Source: Fibrobacterota bacterium (lineage in GTDB: Bacteria; Fibrobacterota; Chitinivibrionia; Chitinivibrionales; FEN-1185). Taken from it: a DNA stretch of 64,000 bases. This document shows, piece after piece, positions 25,478-33,677 of the stretch. The notes under the pieces were generated by a model, which did not search any database, was not told the DNA's origin, and saw only the letters and a program-made list of their open reading frames with translations. The number at the start of each line of letters is the position of its first letter. Positions within the stretch are counted from its first letter, which is position 1. Position numbers and translations under genes: made by a program. The stretch is from NCBI GenBank assembly GCA_003165595.1, contig PLWQ01000004.1, positions 1-64,000 on the forward strand, read 5' to 3'.

Positions 25478-25699
25478 ATTTTCTTGTTTTTCCTTCGCCC
25501 GCTTAGGACGAGCGGGCTTGTCTTCGGGCGCGGCTTTTATTAAAATAGCCTTTGCATTTAAGGGCTTTAACTTCTTTCTTAATTCCGGCACCCCCCTGAA
25601 TTTCTTTGTCTTTTTCCTGCGCCGCCTTTTTCTGTCATTAAACGGGCTGGTCTGGATTTACTCTATTTTCTAGCCGCCGCCTATCAAGTTCATTGTTTA

Positions 25700-25960
25700 A
25701 ATTTATTGACTGCAACGTTCCACGCACCGCCGAAGTTGCCGCATTGGCGACATGACGCCGACACGAAGTTGACGGCGACGGAGCCATCAAAGCGGCAATT
25801 TGGGGCGGCTTTGCGCCCGGCATGCGAGTGTTGTTTGCTGTATGTAAAGCACCTGCCGTCGTTTAATCTGTTTTCGGCGGCGGTCTTCTGCCTTTTTCTT
25901 CTTTGCCTTTTAGCCCCCGTTCTTCTTCTTTTTGGCGGCGGCATTCCATTATTTTCTATT
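25700..25960 (-). repeat. Dispersed repeat, copy B
   Basis: Copy B of the repeat described at 17011, in the same orientation. Its outer end shares with copy C (29240-29390, inverted) the words CATGCG-GT, TTGTTTGC, TATGTAAAGCAC and CGGCGGCGG, followed by an AGCCCCCGTTC word. It separates the helicase module from the restriction operon, in the only large gap between them. No open frame of credible coding quality runs through it. Confidence 0.55.
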
Positions 25961-25971
25961 CTTAACGGACT

Positions 25972-28347
25972 CTATTCTTGAGAAATGTAGCCCGCTCGAA
26001 CCGCGTTACCTAATACAGGGCTTAATTGGGCATCTTTAGAAATCATGATAATTAGTTGATAGCGTGCTCGTGTGAATGAAAGGTACATCTCCCGGTATGC
26101 TTGTTGTTCAAGGGTTGCAGAAAGTCCACTATGAGGTCCTACATTGGGTGGTAAGATGCCCTTTTCGAGACCTACGCATATTACAGCATCATATTCTTGG
26201 CCACCAACAGTTTCAGGCCGGGCAATGACAATTATCGGATGGTTTCTTTCAATGGTTTCACCCCTTTTCAGCTGTATATGAACATTGAGTTCGCGGTTAC
26301 CTTTCATAAAGAACTCCTCAATCTCATTCCAGTATTTGTCCGCATGAACAATAATTGCGATTTGTCTGGTGTTGATTCTGCGCAATTCCCTTATGACACG
26401 AAGGAGCGCCTTTGGCAAGTTGGCTGTTTCCCCCTGATTAATTACCTTTGGCTTAGAAGCCAAAGGATGGTCAGATGACGCAAGAGAAAGCGTTCCAGAA
26501 GTGAAATCAGGAAACTCAGTCGTGAAAAGATCTGTAGTTCGCTGAATAACGAAAAATGCTAAAGATAGGATTTCTTTCGTACTACGGTGGACAGTATTAA
26601 GCATTTGATTGGAAATGTTCTCAATGCCGAGTCGACCGAATCCTGCAGAAATGGCACCACGAAGCTCTTGGGCCTCATCAAGAGCAAGCGCAATAGGAAG
26701 GTAAGATTTATCGCCCTTCGTAAGTAGATGAAAAAGTAATCGTTCATTTTCATTAAAGAGCTGCGCTTCGTCAACTAATAAGAAATCATATCCACTTCGT
26801 TTTCGTTTCATCTCCCAAAGAGGGGTTCGAAAATGCCCAAGAACAGATAATGCAATGTCGTCTGAATCAAGAACCTCGTATTCTTCAAACATCTGTCGGT
26901 TGTATTCAACAAAAACATCGAATACTACGCTACGCTCATTCTGAGTTAGATGCCCATGTAGGCGACTGAGGGGTTTCTCTGATTCAACGTATCGCTTTCG
27001 ATTATTAACCAAATCTCTACCTTTAATTGTAACCCCTATTTCTGAGCATATTAAATCCACAAAATGTTCAATTAAATCTGGTTTATCGATTACTCGTGGA
27101 ATTGTTGTCGATTTCTTCTCTTGGTCAACTTCTTCCTTGTCCCATTGATCTATTCTTAACCTCTTCTCGTCTAGCACCTTCTTAAGACAATTAGATGCAA
27201 CTTCCCTTTGGAACAGTTTGGTTTGGTATGCATCCTTATCTATAACTGACGTAGGTGAAGTACCCAATTCTTCTTGACAATAATCATATAGCGTCGAAAC
27301 TCTCAAATGAACTTCAGAGTTTGCTTCAAAATATTTTGCTGCGTCAAGAGTCCTAAAGCGCCCAATCACCGTATTCACCATCTCGTTATTGTGCGAAATA
27401 TAGAGAATCCTCCTCTGAGTCCTCTCTGCATCTGCCTTCGATAGGAGCCTCATTGTTAGGAGTTGCATAATGAGTGTTTTGCCTGATCCTGCTGCTCCCA
27501 TAATTCGGAGTGGCTGCTTAAAGATTATATCAGATTCGGCAATCGCCCGCTGTTCTTGAGTTAAGGGAGAGGCGTCAGCCAGCCAGTGTTTAAAGTCCCA
27601 ATCCGTTGTCATATAATCATTGGGTGATTGGGCATGAATCTCCTCAAGAGTTGGCAAAACAGAAATCAGGCTCTCTTCAGATTCTCTTGTTGCGGATTCG
27701 GGAGCAAATCTGTCTCGTATGCCCGTAAATAATTTGGTGTCAAGCGCTGGCCTTCTTAGTGATTGACTGAGAAGGTCATGTGAATATTGAATCAACGTGG
27801 GCAGAATATCTCCCACAGAGGTTACAAGATCATGCAATCCATCCTTTGTGCCATTCCATGGGCCAACACATAGGATTGAACGTGACTCAAATCCTGCCTC
27901 TGACTTGAATAACCCCTCCTTATAACCAATACTGAATTGACGTGCTTTTTCCCCACGTCCAGCAAGGCAGCAGCTAATATTGTCCTTTAGGGACCTGTGA
28001 ATAATTGATTCGGGGAGCAAAAGGCCTTGGAGCCTTTGACTGATAACGAAGATGCACCTCTCAAAAACTTCTTGAGATATTTCTTTCTGGGAAAACAGGC
28101 CTATCTGTGGGTCCAAGGAAATATGACCCCATTCTTCTATCCCAGTGGAGGATAAGTAGTCAGTGTTCCAAATTGCGAGGATCTGATTCTTATATGATGC
28201 AATGCGCAAGGCTCCTATTGCTAAAATAGAATCCTTGAGATTCGATACCTGCAACAATTTGGGCAATTCAGAAAATAAGGAATTGTGATACGACGGAGTA
28301 CGAAGAAGCCATTCAGCAGTCTTCTGTGTAATGCTCAAGTATTTCAT
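25972..28347 (-). CDS. UvrD-like superfamily 1 helicase of a two-gene module
   Basis: A 791-residue protein. Residues 1-260 are an unrecognised N-terminal domain. The helicase core begins at LTQEQRAIAES, with Walker A GAAGSGKT (284-291) and Walker B VDEAQ (525-529); later motifs include HRSTKEIL and the C-terminal VGGQEYDAVICVG and YLSFTRARYQL, which are UvrD/Rep-like. It probably unwinds DNA or RNA-DNA using ATP. It starts 2 nt after a 291-residue gene of unknown family, so the two are co-translated. Its AT-rich composition and position in the island suggest a defence role. No nuclease motif was seen. Confidence 0.82.
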   Translation of the reverse strand: MKYLSITQKTAEWLLRTPSYHNSLFSELPKLLQVSNLKDSILAIGALRIASYKNQILAIWNTDYLSSTGIEEWGHISLDPQIGLFSQKEISQEVFERCIFVISQRLQGLLLPESIIHRSLKDNISCCLAGRGEKARQFSIGYKEGLFKSEAGFESRSILCVGPWNGTKDGLHDLVTSVGDILPTLIQYSHDLLSQSLRRPALDTKLFTGIRDRFAPESATRESEESLISVLPTLEEIHAQSPNDYMTTDWDFKHWLADASPLTQEQRAIAESDIIFKQPLRIMGAAGSGKTLIMQLLTMRLLSKADAERTQRRILYISHNNEMVNTVIGRFRTLDAAKYFEANSEVHLRVSTLYDYCQEELGTSPTSVIDKDAYQTKLFQREVASNCLKKVLDEKRLRIDQWDKEEVDQEKKSTTIPRVIDKPDLIEHFVDLICSEIGVTIKGRDLVNNRKRYVESEKPLSRLHGHLTQNERSVVFDVFVEYNRQMFEEYEVLDSDDIALSVLGHFRTPLWEMKRKRSGYDFLLVDEAQLFNENERLLFHLLTKGDKSYLPIALALDEAQELRGAISAGFGRLGIENISNQMLNTVHRSTKEILSLAFFVIQRTTDLFTTEFPDFTSGTLSLASSDHPLASKPKVINQGETANLPKALLRVIRELRRINTRQIAIIVHADKYWNEIEEFFMKGNRELNVHIQLKRGETIERNHPIIVIARPETVGGQEYDAVICVGLEKGILPPNVGPHSGLSATLEQQAYREMYLSFTRARYQLIIMISKDAQLSPVLGNAVRAGYISQE

Positions 28348-28349
28348 AA

Positions 28350-29225
28350 TTATTTTCCTCCCGTAATATTGGAAATGAATCTGGATATAGTATCGTCAGA
28401 AAAGTCTGGTGAACCGATTCGTGCATAAAGACAAATAAATCTTGTTAGCAGGTCATGCATGAAATGCGATTCAATTACAAGAACTTTTAAAGGCCTATTC
28501 TTCGCAAATTCCCTTGCTGTTAGGAAATGAATTGAAAGCGAGTCTATCTGAGCTGCCCAATCTGTTATGTGAATATCCTGAGCAGAGTTGAACACCTCAA
28601 TTGGAGCAGTTAAAGGATATCTAAATAGCACGAGCGAAGGCTCCTTGATAACGGACCACTCTACAGGATTGTTATCTGGAGGCAGGAAATGTATATCATT
28701 GGCAAAGCTGTTACGAACAATCCTTTGGAGGATTCTATCAATATTCTTACCAAAAAATACGGATAGACTTTGCATATCCGCACTTGAAGATGTTCCAGAC
28801 ATCATGCTAGATAAATGGTTAAGACCTGATCGAATCCGTACCGTCAGATTACTGTTTTTTATGGTTTCCAGCTTTGATATTTCATCTGCCAATCTGGCCA
28901 CATCAGGCGCTGTTGGAAACTCGTTAGAAGGGACCAGTTCCTTTCCTTGAATAAAATTTACTGATTCTAATAAACCAAGCATGGTGCTTCGCAGTTCAGA
29001 GTAGAAACAGCGCGTTAATAGCCAATTACGTATAGGGATTATTGGCAAATAGGTAAGTGATTCAACTTTATCATTTGCAAGATCACACGCAGGGGTTATT
29101 ATAAGTCCTGGAGCAGTATCGCATTTAAGCAAGCCATAGGTTGGCAAATTAGACCATATATCGCCATTTCTGTGAAATAGAGATGGACTTGTGTCGTAAA
29201 AGCGGGTTGGACCTGCAAGCGCCAT
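28350..29225 (-). CDS. Unknown 291-residue protein paired with the helicase
   Basis: The product has no signal peptide or transmembrane segment. An N-terminal block reads GDIWSNLPTYGLLKCD, then GLIITPACDLANDKVESLTY, in which a P-A-C-D motif sits at about residues 45-48; the remainder is helical with a leucine-rich centre. I do not recognise the family, though the ITPACDL block looks conserved-motif-like. It is the first gene of a two-gene unit with the UvrD-like helicase, with 2 nt between them, and is preceded by repeat copy C. It may be the sensor or effector of the module. Confidence 0.6.
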   Translation of the reverse strand: MALAGPTRFYDTSPSLFHRNGDIWSNLPTYGLLKCDTAPGLIITPACDLANDKVESLTYLPIIPIRNWLLTRCFYSELRSTMLGLLESVNFIQGKELVPSNEFPTAPDVARLADEISKLETIKNSNLTVRIRSGLNHLSSMMSGTSSSADMQSLSVFFGKNIDRILQRIVRNSFANDIHFLPPDNNPVEWSVIKEPSLVLFRYPLTAPIEVFNSAQDIHITDWAAQIDSLSIHFLTAREFAKNRPLKVLVIESHFMHDLLTRFICLYARIGSPDFSDDTISRFISNITGGK

Positions 29226-29239
29226 AGTTACCCCTATTG

Positions 29240-29390
29240 TGCATTTTATTCTGTATTGATTGCTTCGTCGCCGCCTCTTTGTTTTGAACGGGGGCTGTCT
29301 TTATCTTTAATATGCTTTGTGTCTTCCCGCCGCCGACTATAGTTTCATTGTGCTTTACATATTGCAAACAACTACCCGCATGATGTACTC
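29240..29390 (+). repeat. Dispersed repeat, copy C (partial, inverted)
   Basis: Its reverse complement matches copy B over CATGCG-GT, TTGTTTGC, TATGTAAAGCAC, CGGCGGCGG and AGCCCCCGTTC, and ends with a GGCGGCG word. It lies immediately upstream (in transcription) of the unknown-protein/helicase unit and so marks the right edge of the island, while copy A marks the left edge in the opposite orientation. Confidence 0.5.
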
Positions 29391-29467
29391 TCAAAAACTC
29401 CCCAAAGCATATATCCTTATATGCTTTTCCAGCGTAGGCGGGTTCAAAAAGCATCTACTAGTATATA

Positions 29468-29815
29468 TTAACCCGTTTTTTCCTCAAATTTCACCACCCG
29501 CTCGCCGATCCCCAGCATTTTTACTTTATCGAGGTCGACTTTCCAAAGCCTTCTGTTACTGTAATACTGACCGCCTGCAATCTTGATTTTGTCCTTAAGG
29601 TCTTTTTCATGCCAGCCGATCCTTACGAAAGCGCCGGAGCCCGGTTTGGGTTTGGATTTCCAGGGAACTTCTTCGACTATCAGTTCGACCGTTTTGTACC
29701 GTTTCCGGCTAGCTGTGTCATAGCGGTAGCGGACGCACACCAGTTTGTCGCCGTAGTAGGACACGAGTTTTTTCGTGCCGCGGTCGCCTGGTTTAAGTTT
29801 GAGTTTGACTTTCAC
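29468..29815 (-). CDS. Small basic protein of unknown function
   Basis: 115 residues from GTG 29815 (a TTG at 29857 extends it by 14). The start MKVKLKLKPGDRGTKKLV is followed by VCVRYRYDTASRKRYKTVEL and IRIGW- or VRIGWHEKDL-type text, giving a Lys/Arg-rich beta protein. Similar small proteins occur near mobile or accessory DNA, but that is from memory and not checked. It lies next to repeat copy C, just outside the helicase module. Function unknown. Confidence 0.6.
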   Translation of the reverse strand: MKVKLKLKPGDRGTKKLVSYYGDKLVCVRYRYDTASRKRYKTVELIVEEVPWKSKPKPGSGAFVRIGWHEKDLKDKIKIAGGQYYSNRRLWKVDLDKVKMLGIGERVVKFEEKTG

Positions 29816-29857
29816 GGAATCCCGTCTGTCGGTCTTCAGGGTATGCTCACAAATCAA

Positions 29858-30294
29858 TTATTGGCATTCCCTCCCATTGGGTGGTGATCGGCGCCAACCC
29901 CCCAGGGCGTCCCCGCTTTCCCGCCTCCATACATCTATAAATCAATTTCCGCCATCCCGCAAGGCAAGAAAAGACCCGCTCACTCTGTGGAGAGAGCTGT
30001 TCCCCTCTCTCTTCAGGTGAGGGGGCGGGGGAGAGGTTGGAGATGGAGGGGTCGCAATAAGCTTGGCCGGGGAACGCCGGGTTTGCACGGCGAATCTTTA
30101 CTGTCAACTGTCAACTTTTGACTTTCAACTCTCTCCGTGTCTTCGTGGTGAGTCTTCTCTTCTTTGCGCCCTTTGCGGTGAGTCTTCTCTTGTTTTCTCT
30201 GTGTTCTCTGTGTCTCTGTGGTGAATCTTCTTTGCGTTATCTTCGCGTGCTTCGACGGGCTCAGCACAGGCCTTTGCGGTGAATCTTCCTGCCG
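29858..30294. repeat. Non-coding region with degenerate tandem units
   Basis: The stretch 30101-30285 contains at least four degenerate copies of a unit built on TGGTGA-GTCTTCT or GCGGTGA-ATCTTC, spaced 30-40 nt, the same family as at 6041-6100. Before it, near 30003-30035, a G/C-rich block reads GAGGGGGCGGGGGAGAGG. No promoter or gene is supported. Such arrays are common non-coding filler and might be remnants of mobile repeats. Confidence 0.5.
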
Positions 30295-30765
30295 TCAAGG
30301 ATACGGAAATCGCATTCCGATCATCTCTACTCCATCCTTGTCTTCAAAATCTATTCTGCTCCTGTGCTGTTCTATAATTGACTGCGCCCTTAAGGAGTAA
30401 TTCCGCGGTCTTCCGAACGGGCTGGCTTGCTCCCCGCCATGCGCTAAAGGCCGGTCGTACGAGATGGCGATGCGGAGATCGTGCATGTCGGACCACGAAA
30501 GCGATAATGTTATGCGGTTTTTTAGAGCGCGTTTTGAAGCCTGGTCCAGGAGCGACAAAAGAGCCTCGCGAAGCAGGGAGTCGTCAACCCAGACTTTGCA
30601 TTTGTCGTCGATACCCGGAGCATGCAGGGTAATCCGGCTCGATGGGGAAGATGCCTTGCGATTGCATTCTTCCACGGCTTCCGCGCATATCGGCAATACC
30701 GGCTGTTTTTTTAGTTTCACGGCGACAGCCCCGTCGTTTCTTCCGGCGTTTTTGCGTGCGTTCAT
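30295..30765 (-). CDS. Isolated HATPase-like domain protein
   Basis: A 156-residue protein that resembles a histidine-kinase ATPase domain without a histidine phosphotransfer domain. DDSLLREALLSLLDQASKRAL corresponds to the N-box with the key Asn replaced by Asp, and the end (IIEQHRSRIDFEDKDGVEMI-type, then FPYP) matches the closing strand of HATPase domains. The G1 and G2 boxes are poorly kept, so ATP binding is doubtful. It lacks sensor and membrane parts. It may be a degenerate kinase or an anti-sigma-like regulator. Confidence 0.5.
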   Translation of the reverse strand: MNARKNAGRNDGAVAVKLKKQPVLPICAEAVEECNRKASSPSSRITLHAPGIDDKCKVWVDDSLLREALLSLLDQASKRALKNRITLSLSWSDMHDLRIAISYDRPLAHGGEQASPFGRPRNYSLRAQSIIEQHRSRIDFEDKDGVEMIGMRFPYP

Positions 30766-30850
30766 GGCAATTCACCCATCATTGCGGAGATCCTTTACAT
30801 AAGTGTAACGATGTGGCGCGTCGTCTGCGCCGCCCGAGGTTTATAAGGGG

Positions 30851-31111
30851 TTATGCGTGTGCTTCCAGGCATCCGCACGGTGTTCCATTACCCCTGGGAA
30901 TGCTGGCAGCAGGTCGGGCCCGGCGGCTGTTCTCATCCTCGGCGTGGACAATCGTGCCGTTGTACATCCTGGCGTAGTGCTTCGCCATTGTCCAGCTCAA
31001 CTTGGAAGGGGTGACGCCGAAGCGCTCCCGGTCCGGCTGCACAATAACAAGCCAGCAGACTCTGTCGAATATCTTGTCGAAAAAATATCTGATTGAGTTT
31101 ATCATCGGCAT
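30851..31111 (-). CDS. Small protein of unknown function
   Basis: 86 residues from ATG 31111, chosen for GGAGGG five nt upstream. The N-terminus MPMINSIRYFFDKIFDRVCW is amphipathic, followed by VIVQPDRERFGVTPSKLSW and an Ala/Arg-rich, low-complexity tail. The longer frame to 31471 overlaps the next gene and has no ribosome binding site. No family is recognised. It is third in a run of four small minus-strand genes downstream of marR. Confidence 0.55.
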   Translation of the reverse strand: MPMINSIRYFFDKIFDRVCWLVIVQPDRERFGVTPSKLSWTMAKHYARMYNGTIVHAEDENSRRARPAASIPRGNGTPCGCLEAHA

Positions 31112-31146
31112 GGTATCCCTCCAAATGCTATTTGCAAATGGTGGTT

Positions 31147-31365
31147 TTACTTCTTTTTCGGTTCCGCCACGTTCCCGTACCGCAATGTCCAGCAATCCTC
31201 CCACCACAAACATGCATAGCGTGCGCAGTTCCCTACGCCTGTTCCAAAACAGGGCGTGTTGCCTTCTTTGATCTGGATTGCGCGGATGAGTTCCGGCTTT
31301 GTAAGGTTTGGTGCATTGACAATGCCTTTCTTCTTTGCATTCCAAATGACCTTTGACAGCTTCAT
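31147..31365 (-). CDS. SAP-like small protein with a cysteine-rich tail
   Basis: 72 residues from ATG 31365; a frame to 31398 adds 11. The N-terminal half (KLSKVIWNAKKKGIVNAPNL then TKPELIRAIQ) resembles the SAP or HeH helix-extension-helix DNA-binding fold. The C-terminal half has Cys residues in a pattern CFGTG, CARYACLWWEDC, which could bind a metal. It probably binds nucleic acid. It lies in the run of small genes downstream of marR. Confidence 0.65.
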   Translation of the reverse strand: MKLSKVIWNAKKKGIVNAPNLTKPELIRAIQIKEGNTPCFGTGVGNCARYACLWWEDCWTLRYGNVAEPKKK

Positions 31366-31385
31366 GGGGTTTCCCCGTGTTGGCG

Positions 31386-31715
31386 TTATGAAGGACAATG
31401 GTGACCATCCGGTTTGTTGGAAAGGTTGCGTGCACCGATAAATTCCTCCAAGTGCTTTTTCCGGGAAACACGAGGAAACTGTCGCTTTCCGATGCGCCGC
31501 CCCGGCTGCCGGGACTTGTTGCTTGCGAAATGCGGTACCGATGCGGCCGGTTTCACCATACCCTGGCCTGCCCCGTCAATCGTACCAGGTTCCTCTTGAA
31601 CTCGCGCTTTTACCATTTCTCTTCCACAGCAGAACACAGGGTACTTGGGCTGCTGCGAAAAAAACTTCCTGGGGTGCCCGCTCGTCACGGAGCACTCATA
31701 GACTATTTCAAACAT
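31386..31715 (-). CDS. Small protein of unknown function
   Basis: 109 residues from ATG 31715, with GGAGG about six nt upstream; a longer frame begins at 31766. The N-terminal part (EIVYECSVTSGHPRKFFSQQ, then PVFCCGREM) has Cys pairs that could form a small metal site; the C-terminal half is basic and low-complexity. The candidate MarR operator at 31766-31781 lies just upstream of the start, so this gene and the ones after it may be controlled by MarR. Confidence 0.5.
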   Translation of the reverse strand: MFEIVYECSVTSGHPRKFFSQQPKYPVFCCGREMVKARVQEEPGTIDGAGQGMVKPAASVPHFASNKSRQPGRRIGKRQFPRVSRKKHLEEFIGARNLSNKPDGHHCPS

Positions 31716-31765
31716 TGTGCCTCCACGGCGCCCTGTTTTGCCGCATTCGCCCTCTCGGCTAAACA

Positions 31766-31781
31766 TGTTGACCCATCAACA
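31766..31781. promoter_or_regulatory. Candidate MarR operator in front of the small-gene run
   Basis: TGTTGA-CCCA-TCAACA is a palindrome with 6-bp arms and a 4-nt spacer, extended by CA/TG outside. The same arms and spacing, TGTTGA-N4-TCAACA, occur at 32303-32318 in front of marR. Two sites of the same form around one regulator gene support a common operator. Confidence 0.55.
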
Positions 31782-31813
31782 TGCAGCCGAAAAAAAGTCC
31801 ATTATCCCGGTTC

Positions 31814-32278
31814 CTACCGCTGGCAATTTGTCGCTCCAAGGTGCAGGCACCTGACGGTTGATTTCTCGACAACGCCAAGAAATGCGCGCATTTCGTCCGC
31901 GGGAATTCCGTGGAAGACTTCTTTTTCCAGAGCCATCACATAATTCATGATTCTTTCGGAAAGCTCCCGCGCCTGTGGGGTTGAGAATACCAGCCGCTTT
32001 CTTCTATCGCGGGGGTCGTTTCGGAATTTGATGAGCCCGCGCACCTCAAGAGCGCGCAAGCCGCGCAGGATGCCTGCCCGGTGCTGGCGGCCTATGCGCG
32101 CGATTTCCTGCATTGAGCTGCCCTCATGCTGAATGGCGGCCATCAACAGAGGAAATTGCTCGTACGAGATCGGTGATTTGTCGAAAAGCAGTCGCTGGTT
32201 GATGAGCTCGGCGAAGTGCTTCAGCATCTTCCTTACCATCGGTATCGTTGAGTGCTGATACTGCTCAAGGTGTTTCAT
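31814..32278 (-). CDS. MarR-family transcriptional regulator
   Basis: 154 residues from ATG 32278. The winged helix-turn-helix is HEGSSMQEIARIGRQHRAGI followed by LRALEVRGLIKFRNDPRDRR, with the RDRR-type wing typical of MarR. A Leu-rich N-terminal helix and C-terminal helix would make the dimer. MarR proteins usually repress neighbouring genes and release DNA on binding small phenolic or redox signals. The ligand is unknown. It is downstream of the DnaJ gene on the same strand and has candidate operators on both sides. Confidence 0.85.
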   Translation of the reverse strand: MKHLEQYQHSTIPMVRKMLKHFAELINQRLLFDKSPISYEQFPLLMAAIQHEGSSMQEIARIGRQHRAGILRGLRALEVRGLIKFRNDPRDRRKRLVFSTPQARELSERIMNYVMALEKEVFHGIPADEMRAFLGVVEKSTVRCLHLGATNCQR

Positions 32279-32302
32279 ACGCCGCTGAATATACAACAGG
32301 TT

Positions 32303-32318
32303 TGTTGACGTGTCAACA
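32303..32318. promoter_or_regulatory. Candidate MarR autoregulatory operator
   Basis: TGTTGA-CGTG-TCAACA lies 25 nt before the marR start codon; the arms extend to TGTTGAC and GTCAACA with only a 2-nt centre. It matches the arms and spacing of the site at 31766-31781. Position over the presumed marR promoter fits self-repression. Confidence 0.6.
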
Positions 32319-32405
32319 TATAGATGCTGTTTCGCCGGATCAAAAGGCGGGCAGCTTGCGCTGGTAAAGGCCGTTTTTGCGTTGTGAAACAGGAAGATAG
32401 GTTTG

Positions 32406-33347
32406 CTAGCCCTGGGTTTGTTTCCGCAAGGCCGCCAGTTTTTCAAATAATGCGGTTTCTTCCGGTGTGAGACGGTCGGGCAGTTGGACTTCGATGGTCA
32501 CGAAAAGATTTCCGAACGCTTCCTTCCTGCCGAAGACGGGCATTCCGAGTCCGCGGAGTCTGAGAACCTTATGGTTCGGCGTTTCCTTCGGGACATCGAC
32601 CTTAACCGAGCCTTTGGGCGTTTTCACCAGCACTTTTCCGCCCAGCATCGCGGTGTATAATTCGACATGCAGGTCGCGATACAGATCGTTTCCCTCGCGG
32701 CGAAATTCAGGATGAGGCGCAATCTTCACCGTGAGGTAGAGATCGCCGTTCACTCCGCCGTTTGTGCCGTCCATGCCTTTGCCGGCCACCCGCAGCACCT
32801 GCTCGTTCGCGATGCCCGGGGGAATCTTCACGCTGATAGTCTGGTCGTCGAGCCGGATGAGCCGGGTGGAACCATGAAAGGCTTCTTTCAAGGAAATCGT
32901 CGTTTCCGCGTTGAGATCTTCACCCTTGAAAGCCGCGGACCTGGCCGAACGCCTTCTGCCGCCCCGGCCCCCGAACAGCAAGTCGAATAAGTCAACATCT
33001 TCGCCCGAGCCGAACATGGACTCAAAATCCTCGGCGCTCATCTTCTGCCTGCGCCTGCCTTCGTTGCCGGCCGCATACTTCGACCAGTCAAATCCTCCCT
33101 GCTGGCTGCCGGATTCCTCGTAGTGTTTCCAATCCGCGCCGAACTGATCGTACTTCTTCCGTTTCTCAGGATCACTCAGGACCTGGTTCGCCTCGTTTAT
33201 TTCCACGAATTTTTCGTTGGCCGCCTTGTCTCCCTTTGTCTTGTCCGGATGATACCGCAACGCAAGCTTCCGGTAGGCCTTCCTGATTTCGTCCTCGGTC
33301 GCGTTTTTGGAGACTCCCAGGATGCCGTAATAATCTTTGTAGTTCAT
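32406..33347 (-). CDS. CbpA-type DnaJ co-chaperone
   Basis: The 313-residue protein has a J domain (1-70) with the HPD motif at 33-35 (RYHPDKTKGD), a Gly/Arg-rich linker, and the two beta-sandwich substrate domains of DnaJ (STRLIRLDDQTISVKIPPG, GDLYLTVKIAPHPEFRREGN). The four CxxCxGxG zinc repeats are absent, which makes it CbpA-like and not DnaJ. It stimulates DnaK. marR follows, with 128 nt between. Confidence 0.92.
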   Translation of the reverse strand: MNYKDYYGILGVSKNATEDEIRKAYRKLALRYHPDKTKGDKAANEKFVEINEANQVLSDPEKRKKYDQFGADWKHYEESGSQQGGFDWSKYAAGNEGRRRQKMSAEDFESMFGSGEDVDLFDLLFGGRGGRRRSARSAAFKGEDLNAETTISLKEAFHGSTRLIRLDDQTISVKIPPGIANEQVLRVAGKGMDGTNGGVNGDLYLTVKIAPHPEFRREGNDLYRDLHVELYTAMLGGKVLVKTPKGSVKVDVPKETPNHKVLRLRGLGMPVFGRKEAFGNLFVTIEVQLPDRLTPEETALFEKLAALRKQTQG

Positions 33348-33677
33348 TTTTGCGCTGACCCGTGGTTGATTGTTTCAAAGCCGGAACCGGCACAAGATGC
33401 CCCGCAGGTTCGCAGGAGCGGCTACTCCTGTAGTGTTGTATGCAGTCGTAGTCGTGGTACTGCGGGGTTCTTCACTCGGAAGAAGAATATAAGCGATAGC
33501 TGGGAGAAAAAACAGCTTTTCACGGGACTCGTGCGGACAGTATCGCCTGTTTGTGCTATGGTTGCAAACAAGAGTGAATATATTTTGCAGTGAGCCCGCA
33601 TCCCCGGTCAGCGCAGGGTGACCGGTTGCCATTCTTCGAAGGTGATCGCCCGATTTCCGCCGTCATGGAGGCCTGTC
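33348..33677. other. Divergent intergenic region
   Basis: This region separates the minus-strand cbpA gene from the plus-strand kinase. It holds a short GCCGG-AA-CCGGC palindrome near 33380 and a GGAGG seven nt before the kinase start. Promoters for both genes must lie here, but none is clear by eye. No gene or larger repeat is seen. Confidence 0.35.
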
